The notes below the pieces were generated by a model, which worked only from the letters and a program-made list of their open reading frames with translations, did not search any database and was not told the origin of the DNA. DNA of 64,000 bases, taken from contig JACTAT010000133.1 in assembly GCA_014526335.1 (NCBI GenBank), positions 62,001 through 126,000 of the forward strand, written 5' to 3'. The stretch comes from Chrysaora quinquecirrha (Eukaryota > Cnidaria > Scyphozoa > Semaeostomeae > Pelagiidae). The position numbers and the translations under genes are program-made. Of the stretch, positions 48,882 through 60,775 are shown in pieces (position 1 is the first letter of the stretch; each line of letters starts with the position of its first letter).

Positions 48882-50840
48882 TCTTTTGTTCCGTCCAAGA
48901 AAACGACAGTTCTATGACAAACATGTGGGTATAACTTTAAAAACACCCTTAGTTTGTAATTGCTTGTGTATTATCACATTCAAGCAATCGTTTCAGGAGG
49001 TTAAAGTTTGAGCGCTCGTTTGCCTTTTCGAAGCGTGAAATCCTCGTTCCTCTTATTATTAATAGGTATTGAAGTTCCTTACAAGAACTTTTATATCCCT
49101 TTTTTTCATTTCAATATTTTTCAAGCAACTTACAATTTAATGTCCAAATATAATACTTAGTTTAAAGATAAGAACGCTTAGAGTTTACTTAGTTGACAAA
49201 ATCAAATATCTCTATTATAGTTGCTTAGGACACTCGAACTTCAAGTAGAGCTTTCGAGTCGAGTGCCCTGGCTTAAAGGCAACTCTTCTAAAAAAATGAA
49301 TTTTTAACAGTAACAGTAACAACAATAAGAATACGGAATCGACAAAAACAAAAACAAATCTAGAAAATCAAAGTAAAATAAAACGAAAAATAAAAAAGAA
49401 AGTAAGAAATCCGCATTAATTTTGTACTAGGTTTCTCATAGCAATGAAAGCTATTCAATTTCAATATCGACTTTGTTTATAAAACTGGGGTCTAATTTAA
49501 GTTGTGTTGCAACATAGTTGCAATGAAAGCCACGTCTTGTAATTTCTTATGAAAAGTTCTTTTGTTTTTTGAGCTGCGCAAGTCTAGTTGAATTTAATTC
49601 CAAATTTTAACATCAAATTGTGATTAAGTGATGCTTGTAATTTGTTCTAACGCTGTTTAAGTTGTTTTTTTTTTATCGACAAATATATTATCGATTAGAA
49701 ACGGTCTAGTGTTTCCAACGTATCTTGTAGGCTGTAATATGAGAGGCTGAAAGAAGCTGGCAAATATAGTGTTAATAAATGACTCGACAATATAAATTAT
49801 AGATCAAGGTTAAAATCTTTTCCGTTTTTAATGAATATTCTTCAAACATAAAAAGCACCAAATCTCTGTAATAGGATTGCTGATTGAATGAAAAGTTTTT
49901 CATGCAATGCAATGCACATCCGTACAGGGATGTGAAGATTTTGCGTGTGCAAGTTTTGCTGCAAAAGTAATAAAAATCAACATCTCCATACTTTTCAGAT
50001 TTCGAAGCAGAATTTGCAGAAAAGCTGCAGCTTCATCAATTCTTTACTTCATGGTTTGGTCATAAGTCCAGAGATATGAAAAATGTGTTTGGAATATATT
50101 CTTGAGGGGTTTCATCTTTTTAAAGCAGTGCCAAATAAGACACTGTCTTAGCGGCGTCGAGTTTAGTTTCGTTCGAACGCCATTTTCAGTCTGCAAGTTT
50201 CTTTTTGAGCTCTCTTCGTTGTGAAACAACTCTAACAAAGCAGCCAGCTTGCCACAAAAAAGAATTTAGTTTAGCATTTATCCTCCCGTCCTTTGAATTA
50301 AATTTTCTTGAGTGTCCTATTTTAAAAAATTTTTAAATCTTAATGTACGATTACTCGGGCTGAACGACTTCTCCCAACTCAGCCCTAGCGGTACCAACGG
50401 ACTGTCGACACATGTGGAGCAATGCAGCAAGGTCCCGTTTGAAGAGCGACAAAATCACCAAAAAACAGTAATAAATACCTCTTAAATTGTTTACATACCT
50501 TTAGGAAATACTCTGAGGCAAATGAAATCAGTAAGTCTTTTGAAAAGAAAGATTAACACAAGGGACTCACAAACAACACGAACATAGTCAGACAGACGAC
50601 AGACAAAGAAAAGACAACGAGACAGAATTACATGGAATTTGCACATAATGTTCAAATGCGGAACGGGGAATCGGGGAATGGCATCTGAAAACTGATGGGG
50701 GAAAATGATGAGAGAAAGCAAAGAAAAAACTGTTTTATCTCGCTTTTGAGGGTAAAAACAATACAGACAGAAGCGTTGATCCATACAAGTATCGTTCATT
50801 TTCATAAAAAAAGTGAACAGAAGTATTAAAATATGGGATT
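48882..50840. other. Upstream region of gene B
   Basis: Paralogous to the upstream region of gene A except for an extra segment at about 49,070-49,815, A-rich with a CAGTAACAGTAACAACAA start, which is probably an insertion. No coding sequence is supported. Confidence 0.45.
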
Positions 50841-50844
50841 GACC

Positions 50845-51063
50845 CATTTACACTATATCAGATAGCCGAGACAATAGAAATTTCAATAGTTAATGTCAAT
50901 TACATCCGGAGCGTAGTGATTTTCATATCACTTCATAACGGAGTGAAAATCACTCCAATTTTTGGAGCGTTTCATATCGGATAGCTTTGGCATAATGTGA
51001 ACACATACCCTATCCGATACGAAGATCAAGATACTCCGAAAGCTACCCGGTATAGTGTAAATG
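50845..51063. mobile_element. 219-bp hAT-like MITE, copy 2
   Basis: Same element as 35,940-36,158 in the duplicated segment, differing at only a few bases. Confidence 0.7.
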
Positions 51064-51279
51064 TTCCAGACCTATTTTTCGATCGCATATGAATGCATAT
51101 TGGCAAGAGACGTTCTCCTATTTTATCTTGATATGGGTTTCCTGTTTATCTGCCTGTCACATAAAAGCACTTATATGTCTTGTTGTCCTGTTAAAATTGT
51201 CTGTCATAGAATTATCGATTCGTTTGCATTTTCCAACATGGCGTGTCCATCTCTGTGAATCTCTATAAAGTTTAGGACA

Positions 51280-53075
51280 TTCAGGTCTGGAAATACTAAA
51301 ATCTCAAAGTCTAAACGGCTTCTTGAAGTATTGTGTTACCTGCAAGTTTTATGCTTTATAATAATTCCTGGTTGATTAAATCCATTCCATCAGTATAATT
51401 TTTCATGATCTCTCTGCTTCAAGACTCCAATGTGATGGACACACTCAATATATTCAGGTCTTGAAATACTGAAATATCAGTCTTGTAGCTTCTATTGTAT
51501 TGCTTACAAATTCTGGTTAAATCCTTTTCGAAAACCATCATTTATATGACCTCTCTGCTTAGAGAATTCGTCTGCGTTGAGTATGATAAACCTAAGTGAG
51601 TAAATCCATGTCTGAAAACATTAAAACATTATTCTTCTAGTTTCTTGTAGTATTTCCATAACTTTAGAGTTTTATGGCTTTTAAATGATTCCTGGTTGAT
51701 TAAATCCGTTTGCAAAACCATCATTTATATTACCTCTCTGCTGGGACAATTTGTCAATGTTGAATGTGATTACCAAATGGAGTTAAATCCATGTCTGGAA
51801 ACACTAACATATTAGTCTTCTAGTTTTCGCTAGTATTTCAATTACTCAGGAGTTTTTATGTTTCGAAATGAATACTGGTTGATTAAATCCTTTTCCAAAA
51901 CTTTTATTAATGACTTCTCTAATTAGAGAATGTGTCAGTGTTGAATGTGATTACCAGATGGAGTTAAATCCATGTCTGGAAACACTAACATATTAGTCTT
52001 CTAGTTTTCGCTAGTATTTCAATTACTCAGGAGTTTTTATGTTTCGAAATGAATACTGGTTGATTAAATCCTTTTCCAAAACTTTTATTAATGACTTCTC
52101 TAATTGGAGAATGTGTCAGTGTTGAATGTGATTACCAAATTGAGTTAAATCCATGTCTGGAAACACTTACAAATTAGTCTTCTAGTTTCGCTAGTATTTA
52201 AATTACTTATGAGTTTTTATGTTTCGAAATGAATACTGGTTCATTAAATCCTTTTCCAAAACTATCACTTGATGACCTCTCTAATTGGAGAATGTGTCAG
52301 TGTTGAATGTGATTACCAAATGGAGTTAAATCCATGTCTGGAAACACTTACGAATTAGTCTTCTAGTTTTCGCTAGTATTTACATTACTCAGGAGTTTTT
52401 ATGTTTCGAAATGAATACTGGTTCATTAAATCCTTTTCCAAAACTATCACTTGATGACCTCTCTAATTGGAGAATGTGTCAGTGTTGAATGTGATTACCG
52501 AATGGAGTTAAATACATGTCTGGAAATGCCTAAGCATTAGTCTTCTAGTTTTTTGTAGTATTTCAGTTACTAAGGAGTTGTTATGTTTCGAAATGAACAC
52601 TGGTCCATTAAATCCTTTTCCAAAACAATCATTTACAACTTCTTTTAATTGGAGAATGTGTCAGTGTTGAATGTGATTACCAAATTGAGTTAAATCGATA
52701 TCCGGTACCACAAAAACATTAGTCTTCTAGCTTCTTGTAGTATTTAAATGACCTAAGAGTTTTAAATTAAAACTTTTAATGCTTTTAAATCATTCCTCAT
52801 AGATACGATCCTTATCCACATCAATCGTTTCATGATCTCTCACATTTATCATATATCAGTCTATGAATGTTTTTAAAAAATTTATGATTCATGGTCAAAT
52901 TTATCGATGCGTACAATGAATGAAATATTTGATTTAGCGCATCAATACAAAGTGCTTCTAATGCTTAAATATCGGAAATTTATAGTTGCTTGCAGTACCT
53001 GTATCATAAGAACGTCTGTAGATTTTTTCGAGAGGGCCTTGTTGACACTATATTTTTCCACGACGATCAATCTAA
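51280..53075 (-). repeat. About 183-bp repeat of decayed finger sequence, downstream of gene C
   Basis: Eight or so units with GATTAAATCCTTTTCCAAAA and AATGTGTCAGTGTTGAATGT. It has about two more units than the tract after gene B, so the repeat number has changed since the duplication. Confidence 0.75.
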
Positions 53076-53077
53076 TA

Positions 53078-56000
53078 TCATTTCTCTCCTGTATGGATTC
53101 GCTGATGAAATTTAAGACTCCCTGCTTGAGAAAATCTCTTCCCACAAGTATCACATTGGTACGGCTTCTCTCCTGTGTGAATACGGTAATGACATTTTAA
53201 ATTCCCTGATTGATTAAACTTTTTCCCGCAAATATCACATTTGTACGGTTTCTCTCCTGTGTGAATACGGTAATGGCATTTCAGATATCCTGAATAACTG
53301 AATTCCTTTCCACAAATATCACACTTATTTTGTTGCTCCCCTGTATGACTTTGTTGATGGCTTTCAAACTTTTCTAAATTTTCGAACCCCTTCCCACAAG
53401 CATCGCAGGTGTATTGTTGCTCTCTGCTGTGGGTTTGCTGATGGTTTTGAAACTTTTCTAAGTGATTAAATTTTTCCCGCAAGTATGACATCCATATTTC
53501 TTCTTCTCAGTGTGAATTTTTTTATGCTTTTTAAGTTCACCAAGCTGACTGAAATTCTTTTTACAAACATCACATGCATATGGTTTCTCTTCTTTGTGAA
53601 GTTGCTGATGGCCTTTAAATTTATCTATACTTTCAAACCCTTTTCCACATAAATCGCACCTGTATTGCTGCTCTCTGCTGTGAGTTTGCTGATGGCTTTG
53701 AAGCTTTTCTAAGTGATTAAATTTTTTCCCGCAAGTATCACATCCATATTTCTTCTTCTCAGTGTGAATTTTTTTATGCTTTTTAAGTTCACCAAGCTGA
53801 CTGAAATTCTTTTTACAAACATCACATGCATATGGTTTCTCTTCTTTGTGAAGTGCCTGATGACGTTTAAAATCTCCTAAGTGATGAAATTTTTTTCCAC
53901 AAATTCCACATGCATAGGTATTCCTTTCTTTGTGTGTTTTTTGATGTTTTCTGAGATCGACTAGCTGATTAAAATCCTTTTGACAGATATCACATTCATA
54001 CAGTTTCTTGACTGTGTGAAGTCGCAAATGTCTCCGAAAATGTGTCAATTGATTAAATCCTTTTCCACAAATATCACACATGTAAGGCTTTTCCCCTGTA
54101 TGCATTCGCTGATGTATTTTTAGATGATTTGGCTGAGTAAATTGTTTCCCACAAGTATTACACTCGTGTGGTCTCTCCCCTGTATGAATTCGAAGATGAG
54201 TTTTAAGATGACTTGGCTGAACAAATTTTTTCTCACAAAACTCGCACTCATATGGCCTCTCTCCTGTATGAGTCCGAAGATGTACCTTCAATGTACTGAG
54301 AAAAGTAAATCTCTTCCCACAAAAATCACATAGCATATTCTTAGGCTTTGTACTTTTGTTTTCAGTGGGGACATTTGATTTACTGGTATTAATCTCACTA
54401 TGTTCAGTATCTTCACTATATTCAGCTCCAATGTTTTCATTTCTATTTCCTATTTCATAATTTATCTTTTCATCTCCACAGTTTTTCGCATGCAAATTTT
54501 CACCAGAATTGCTCTCAGAATGGTTGATTTGTTCAAGCTGACCTGAAGAAACATATTCAATTATATTCTTTTTTTGATTAATTCAAAGACGAAAAAAATA
54601 TTTGTAGGTAGCCATGGAAAGAATTTATAAACAGTAGCTACAATGGCATTATAGTAAGTGCGTAATACGTTAATATCAACAGAATGCAACAGAACGCATT
54701 TGTTTTCACTAGGCATTGAGAACAGCTTATAAACATTGAATGGAAACGTTGAACATATCACATGACTATGACAAGCCCTCTTCAAGTGTTAAATATACCA
54801 AAAATTGGCAAAATTGTGATTTGCATAACGTAACAAAAAGTTATTCATGATAATTTTTCACTTGTAGAAAGGTTCAAATTTTGATTAACAGCGGAAACAT
54901 GATAGGGTGTAAAACGTTTTATAATTTTTTCATGATTAATTAATGTTGGTGAAATAAATCAAACCAAAAGTAAAACTAATCTCTTTCTTAAAAACTCACA
55001 TAAACGGGAATCATTATCAGAATCCTCTTCGTCTGTGTAAATGATTTGTGACTTGTTTCTTGCATTTCCATAAATTTCTTCATCGTCAGAACTATCTTCT
55101 TCATTTGCTTGGCTTGTTTTTGAATCGATTTCATCTATTGCTGTTTCATCAATCTCAGAATTTGAATTCGACATTGGTTGAATCTCAAACTCCTGAAGAG
55201 GAGACTCCTCCTTTGTTTCCAGAACCTCTGAATTTCCATTCCCAGAATTACTATTCTCACTGACATCGTCTGAATTTTGAAGTGGCCCATGAATCGGGCA
55301 ATAACTGCTGTAAAATCCTCGACACTGTTCACAATCTGTAAACAAAACAGTAGAAAAAAGAGTTCTTCATTTGACACAGAATGAGAATGTTGTTAAAAAT
55401 GACATGATATGACATCAGAAAAAGTAAGTCAACTGCTTAAACTCACACAAAAAATCCTCATTGTCAGGAATCTCTGCCTCTCTGTAATCAATTCCAGACT
55501 TTCTTCTTGGATGTCTATCAAGTTCTTTTGTCTCGTTATCATCGATATTCAAAGCTGGATACCTTGAAGATTTCTCATTCTGTTTATTTTGAGCTTTTCC
55601 TTCTCTTTTTCTTATGTTAGCTTTTCTCTTCTTTTCAGGTATTTTTGTGTTTTGCTCATCTTCCATTCCAATGTTTTGCTGAGTATTTAATTTCCTTTTT
55701 CTTCTTTTCTGTTTCTAAAGAAAGAAACTCTTCAGAAATCAAACAACAACGATCTTCCTTTCCTTTCAGATTCGTAATCTAACAACAACAACAAAATTCC
55801 TATTGAGAAATTGAGGGGTGTTATCGTTTCTAAAAATAGTGTCATACGATTTTCTGCTCGTTTTTTATATTGGTAAATAAATTAGAATTTGCATAGATAT
55901 ATTTCAGAATCGGGATATACAACGGAAGCATTTTCGGGCATACTTAAAAGATTCTTTTCGTCTGAAACTCTTCAGAGTGTAAAAGTCAGAAACAGACCCA

Positions 56001-57506
56001 AACAAATGACAAAGGCTGAATGTATACTCAGATGCGGATTGAACTCTTAGAAATCCTTTTTTTGTAACGGAAATATATCGTCATCTTCTTGACTGCTTAG
56101 ATGGCGAAACACGAAAGAATTTTGGAAGCTCGGAAAAAATAACTCTCCTCCTTTGATCGGCAAATCAAATCAATCGATTTCAGTTCAACTCGTTTACAAT
56201 TCGTTACTTTTTCAATGGATAAGCTTATTGGTGATGAAATACAATAGCATCCCAGAAGGACGACCGCTTTGATACTAACGCATGTTCCTTTTGTTATAAG
56301 AAAAGAATGCAACAATGCAAAAAGAACAATACGATTCTTTTGACTTTTATACCTCGTTGCTTGGATAACAGCTCGTTTCAGGTCATTTCAGCTCGTTTTA
56401 ACTTTTATAAATTACGTTTGATAATGTGGAAAATATTTAATTCTATTCTGTTAAAAGATTCAAAAGAATTCTTATAGGTTCTAAGGAAGAATTTTGAGCA
56501 ATTAACTCTCTCATGCTATTATACAATGAAATAATTAGATTGTTCAAATAAATAACACCAATTTATGAAAAGAAGTGTGCCATAAATCGCACACCCAATA
56601 TGATAGAGGCCTGTGCCATCCATGACAGTGCAATAGCATGCCTTCGCCATGCACGAAAGCCTTGTTATAAATTTTTTTCATGTGAAATGCAAACAAGAGT
56701 TTCATTGAATTAAAATGTTTCAAAAACAATAAAGGACGCCAGTTTTCATCCGACTTAATGGTTACCTTGTCAACGGGAGGCTTTTGAATTTGATTTTCTG
56801 ATATTGCAGAAGAATTGCAAACTGTCTCCAAAGCTTGAAAAGATAACATATTCTAATCAAGGGATACATTAAAAGAATACGATAGACCTTGCTCTGAATC
56901 CAAGCTAGCAGGTAGCTTTTTTTACTCTAACAAACAAGAGGACAGTATAGTGAAGTGGTTAGCAATTGCACCATTCGTGCTTGAGGTTGTGGGAGCACAA
57001 ATTGTCAATTGTAAACACCTTGCTCTCTGTTACTCAAATGATCAAGTAAAATGGTAGGCCCATCCTAAAAATTAATTGGGAGATTGAACAAATACTGAGG
57101 ACATTAACCACCCTCTGTGAACACCCTGGGTTGCCAGTGAAGTGTACAGAACTCCTTTGTCTTTGGAGATATTACAATTTCGATATTAAGCTTCATTTGG
57201 TTTCAGCTGGTTTCAGGTGATTTCAGTTCGTTTTAACCATTAAAAAATTATGGTGTTTCTATAGCAATTTCCAAGTACTGTATAACTCAAAGGACTTCAC
57301 CTTTTTGGCTTTTCATTGATTGGAAAATAGATTGGATCAAAAGAGACAATAATATAAATGAAAGAGCTACAATATTTGAATTGTAACATTCATACTTGCA
57401 CTGTTTTCATCTGAAGATTCATTTAAATTTTTCTTGCTTTCAGTCACTGTCATAGACTCATTTTCACAATCTGACATTGCATAGAACATGGGATTAACAG
57501 GCAAAC
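53078..57506 (-). CDS. Zinc-finger gene C: mosaic PRDM9-like copy, 15 fingers, first exon not found
   Basis: Minus-strand exons: 57,506-57,396 ([17 protein letters not shown]), 56,833-56,766 ([15 protein letters not shown]), 55,714-55,447 ([19 protein letters not shown]), 55,335-55,000 (knuckle [16 protein letters not shown]), 54,542-53,078 (fingers, stop TGA). Phases are as in A and B. Sequence from about 54,320 to 57,060 is almost identical to A, while fingers 4-15 and all downstream DNA are almost identical to B. Fingers 1-3 match neither closely. One T is missing at about 53,470 (five instead of six), breaking finger 11; the B copy is intact there. No KRAB-like exon is visible up to 59.2 kb, where foldback MITEs and a DIRS element take its place; C may lack its 5' end. 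Confidence 0.65.
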
Positions 57507-57649
57507 CTGAATTGAAGACAAAACAAAAATTAAACTGAGACCACATACAAAATTCCAGCACAATTTGGAAACAGAACAAAAGGTGACGACAGTAAAATTT
57601 GTGCTAGTTGTAAAAATATTGTTAAGAAAAGGGCTTATGATAATTTGCG

Positions 57650-58870
57650 GAATTTTTGAAAATTTCGCAAAATTTTTGCGAAATTTTCGCAAAATTTTCG
57701 CAAAATTTTCGCAAAATAAATATATCCCAAATTCTTAAAGAAATGTACATTTAATGATAAAAACGAGGAGTAAACAGCTTCAGATACTGTGTCATGACGC
57801 CATTTTCGTGATTCATCAAGCAAATAGTCCTTATATTAGAAGATTTCAATAAAATATTTCGCAAATTACTAATTAGTAATTTGCGAAATTTTTCTAGAAT
57901 GGACTTAGAAGCAGAGACAGGCAGAGCAGGGACGCTAACAACTTGTTAGGCAATGTTAAATGATGCTAAATGAACATTAAATTGAAACTTTGAAATGTTG
58001 AGCACCGGAATACGTAAACAGAACCGGAATATAGTGAATAAAGTGTCCCTTAAGCCTAGGCCAAGAGTGTCAAAAATCAATTGAAAAATTTCTTCATTTA
58101 GCATGATAGGCAGGTGATATATGCGTTTGATTGAACTGTAACAGCGATGAAACAAGGGAAAATGCATTATTAGAACAACTGCATGTTAATTTGAAAATAT
58201 TTCGCAAATTACTAATTTGCGAAATATTTCGCAAATTACTAATTAGTAATTTGCGAAATTTTTCTAGAATGGACTTAGAAGCAGAGACAGGCAGAGCAGG
58301 GACGCTAACAACTTGTTAGGCAATGTTAAATGATGCTAAATGAACATTAAATTGAAACTTTGAAATGTTGAGCACCGGAATACGTAAACAGAACCGGAAT
58401 ATAGTGAATAAAGTGTCCCTTAAGCCTAGGCCAAGAGTGTCAAAAATCAATTGAAAAATTTCTTCATTTAGCATGATAGGCAGGTTGATATATGCTTTTG
58501 ATTGAACTGTAACAGCGATGAAACAAGGAAAATGCATTATTAGAACAACTGCATGTTATTTTGAAAATATTTCGCAAATTACTAATTTGCGAAATATTTC
58601 GCAAATTACTAATTAGTAATTTGCGAAATTTTCTAGAATGGACTTAGAAGCAGAGACATGGCAGAGCACTCTTGGCCTAGGCTTAATTCAAAGTTTCAAT
58701 TTAATGTTTATTTAGCATCATTTAACATTGCCTAACAAGTTGTTAGCGTCCCTGCTCTGCCTGTCTCTGCTTCTAAGTCCATTCTAGAAAATTTCGCAAA
58801 TTACTAATTAGTAATTTGCGAAATATTTCGCAAATTAGTAATTTGCGAAATAATTTCAAAATAACATGCA
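57650..58870. mobile_element. Nested palindromic MITE array (TTTCGCAAATTACTAATTTG)
   Basis: The about 365-bp unit starting TTTCGCAAATTACTAATTAG and containing TCTAGAATGGACTTAGAAGC occurs at about 57,857-58,222 and again at 58,223-58,590, then a shorter copy in the opposite orientation ends near 58,865. Palindromes ATTACTAATTAGTAAT mark each junction. A simple GCGAAATTTTC tract lies at 57,650-57,715. No genes; matching open frames in copies are repeat-derived. Confidence 0.85.
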
Positions 58871-59266
58871 GTTGTTCTAATAATGCATTTTCGCTTGTTT
58901 CATCGCTGTTACTATGACTTCATGAAGATACACCTGCACAAAAGTCACTGAAATTTTTTTCTTGAGAGCAAAGCAGGAAATTTCAGAGGAAGATCTTGTA
59001 TAAATTTACCATGGAAACTACATAAAGATTTAATGAAATATAGGACAAGAGAAATGACCCTAAAAGCAAACGAAAATCTTGAAAGCTTAAAAGACTTAGC
59101 TCAAGACAGGAAAAATGGAAATAACTGGTTAACATGATTTGTAGAGCCACTAAAGCAGAAAACTTAAATTTCTAAGGTTTTAAATGCAAATGAGCTTTTG
59201 TAGTAGTGTGGAAAAATGGCAGCATAAGAGGGAGGGTGGGAGGGAATGACCGAATGGTAAAGGCAA
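58871..59266. other. Spacer between MITE array and DIRS element
   Basis: AT-rich, no supported feature. Confidence 0.35.
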
Positions 59267-59555
59267 GAATTGAAAATTAAACGAGACTTACCTGTAAGTT
59301 GAAGTTTGATTGCAATTCTATGAACCATCAGCCAGGAGTGGAGGAGTAGTACGAGAGACTGTACCGCGCAGGCGCAATCCAGCATTTAGAGTATGGGTAT
59401 TTGCTCCATGCGGAGTGGAGTGGAGGAGAGCAGGGATTGGGGGCATACATATTTTGTGGCGGGCGTACTACTCCTCCACTCCTGGCTGATGGTTCATAGA
59501 ATTGCAATCAAACTTCAACTTACAGGTAAGTCTCGTTTAATTTTCAATTCTATTT
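59267..59555. repeat. DIRS terminal repeat and internal complementary region
   Basis: 59,267-59,350 and 59,467-59,550 are reverse complements (AAACGAGACTTACCTGTAAG...GAATTGAAAATT side) around a 115-bp centre that itself matches the far terminus at 63,967-64,000. This arrangement fits the DIRS right terminal repeat plus internal complementary region used for circle formation. Confidence 0.75.
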
Positions 59556-59732
59556 CACCATCAGCCTACGTCATTACGTAGCAGTACGAGATTTTAGAGC
59601 AAGTATGGAGCAAATAGCAACTTGCAACGAAAAATAACAGTAACATATATTGATAAGCATAGATCAACGAAACAATTAGGTATCACAATATCAAAAAACA
59701 AAAGCAAAGCTTGTAGAAATGTTACCTTATTC

Positions 59733-60765
59733 TTAATCTAGATTAACAGAATTCAAGATAGAGTCACCATAATTAAAGTCATTTGGTTTTGCAAAATTAT
59801 AATAACGCTGAAAAGTTTCTTCCTTGGACCAACCAGTAGCAGCCATAATATCTCTTATATTAAAATTTTTTGAAGCCAAATGTGAAGCAGAAGTTCCTCG
59901 TGTACTATGACTTTTATATTTTGATATGTCAATTCCAGTCAGAGCCATAAAGTTTTTACCCAGTGCGATATGGTATCACAAGAGATCGGCCTGTGAGGTT
60001 TAATAAAGCTTATTAACAACTGTTTGCTCGAATCACTTCGCAGACCCTTAGTCATGTCTAAATATTTATTCAAATGTGCAACAATACATAAATTGCTGTC
60101 ACTTGGGTAAGATACAAACTCTAAAGGCTTTTGATGCGAATTTATCCGTGTATGTTTCAATTTGTCAGAAATAACAAATGTTATTTTATCTGGACAGCTT
60201 GTCATGTTATTAATAGAGAGTTTGCTTAAAGTCTGGCACCTCTGCCCACTTAACAATGCTAACAAAAAGGCAATTCTATAAGAAAGATCTTTTAAAGTAA
60301 GCTCAGATAGAGGTGATTTTCTGAGAAATGTGAATACTGTGCTAATACTCCAGGTTGTGGTATACTTGGGAAAGGATGGTGAAGCTCAAATACTCCTTTC
60401 ATGAATCTTTTAACAGTTGGTAATTGTCCAAAAGAGACATTGGTATTGTCTAAGCATAGTAAAGATGATAACATACTTCTTGCAGTGTTTATTGAACTAT
60501 ATGATAAGCCTGAATCAAATAATTGAGAGAGAAATTTTAAGGCAAAAGGCAATGATGTGGAGATAAAATCACATTGATGTTGATGACAGAATTCAAACCA
60601 TTTTCTAGCAAGGCTTTGGTACTGTGATGTTGTGCCATCCCGCCAAGAGCCTAAAATGATTTTAATTGCACTATCAGACAAACCTTTCAATAGTAACTTT
60701 TCCCGGATACAAGACAGATAGCCAAGGTTAGATTTTTCGTTAAGGGATGTTTCAGGTCTGGCTGT
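59733..60765 (-). pseudogene. DIRS tyrosine recombinase (frameshifted)
   Basis: Catalyses integration of the circular DNA copy. Visible residues: first Arg in LLSGQRCQTL, H-x-x-R in HSTRGTSAS, nucleophile Tyr in TFQRYYNF. The N-terminal SAM-like core domain includes WRDGTTSQYQSLARKWFEFC. Three frame segments (60,765-60,350; 60,340-59,950; 59,948-59,733) join at a CCC run and an AAAA run, suggesting single-base losses. Confidence 0.85.
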
Positions 60766-60775
60766 GATGGCATTG

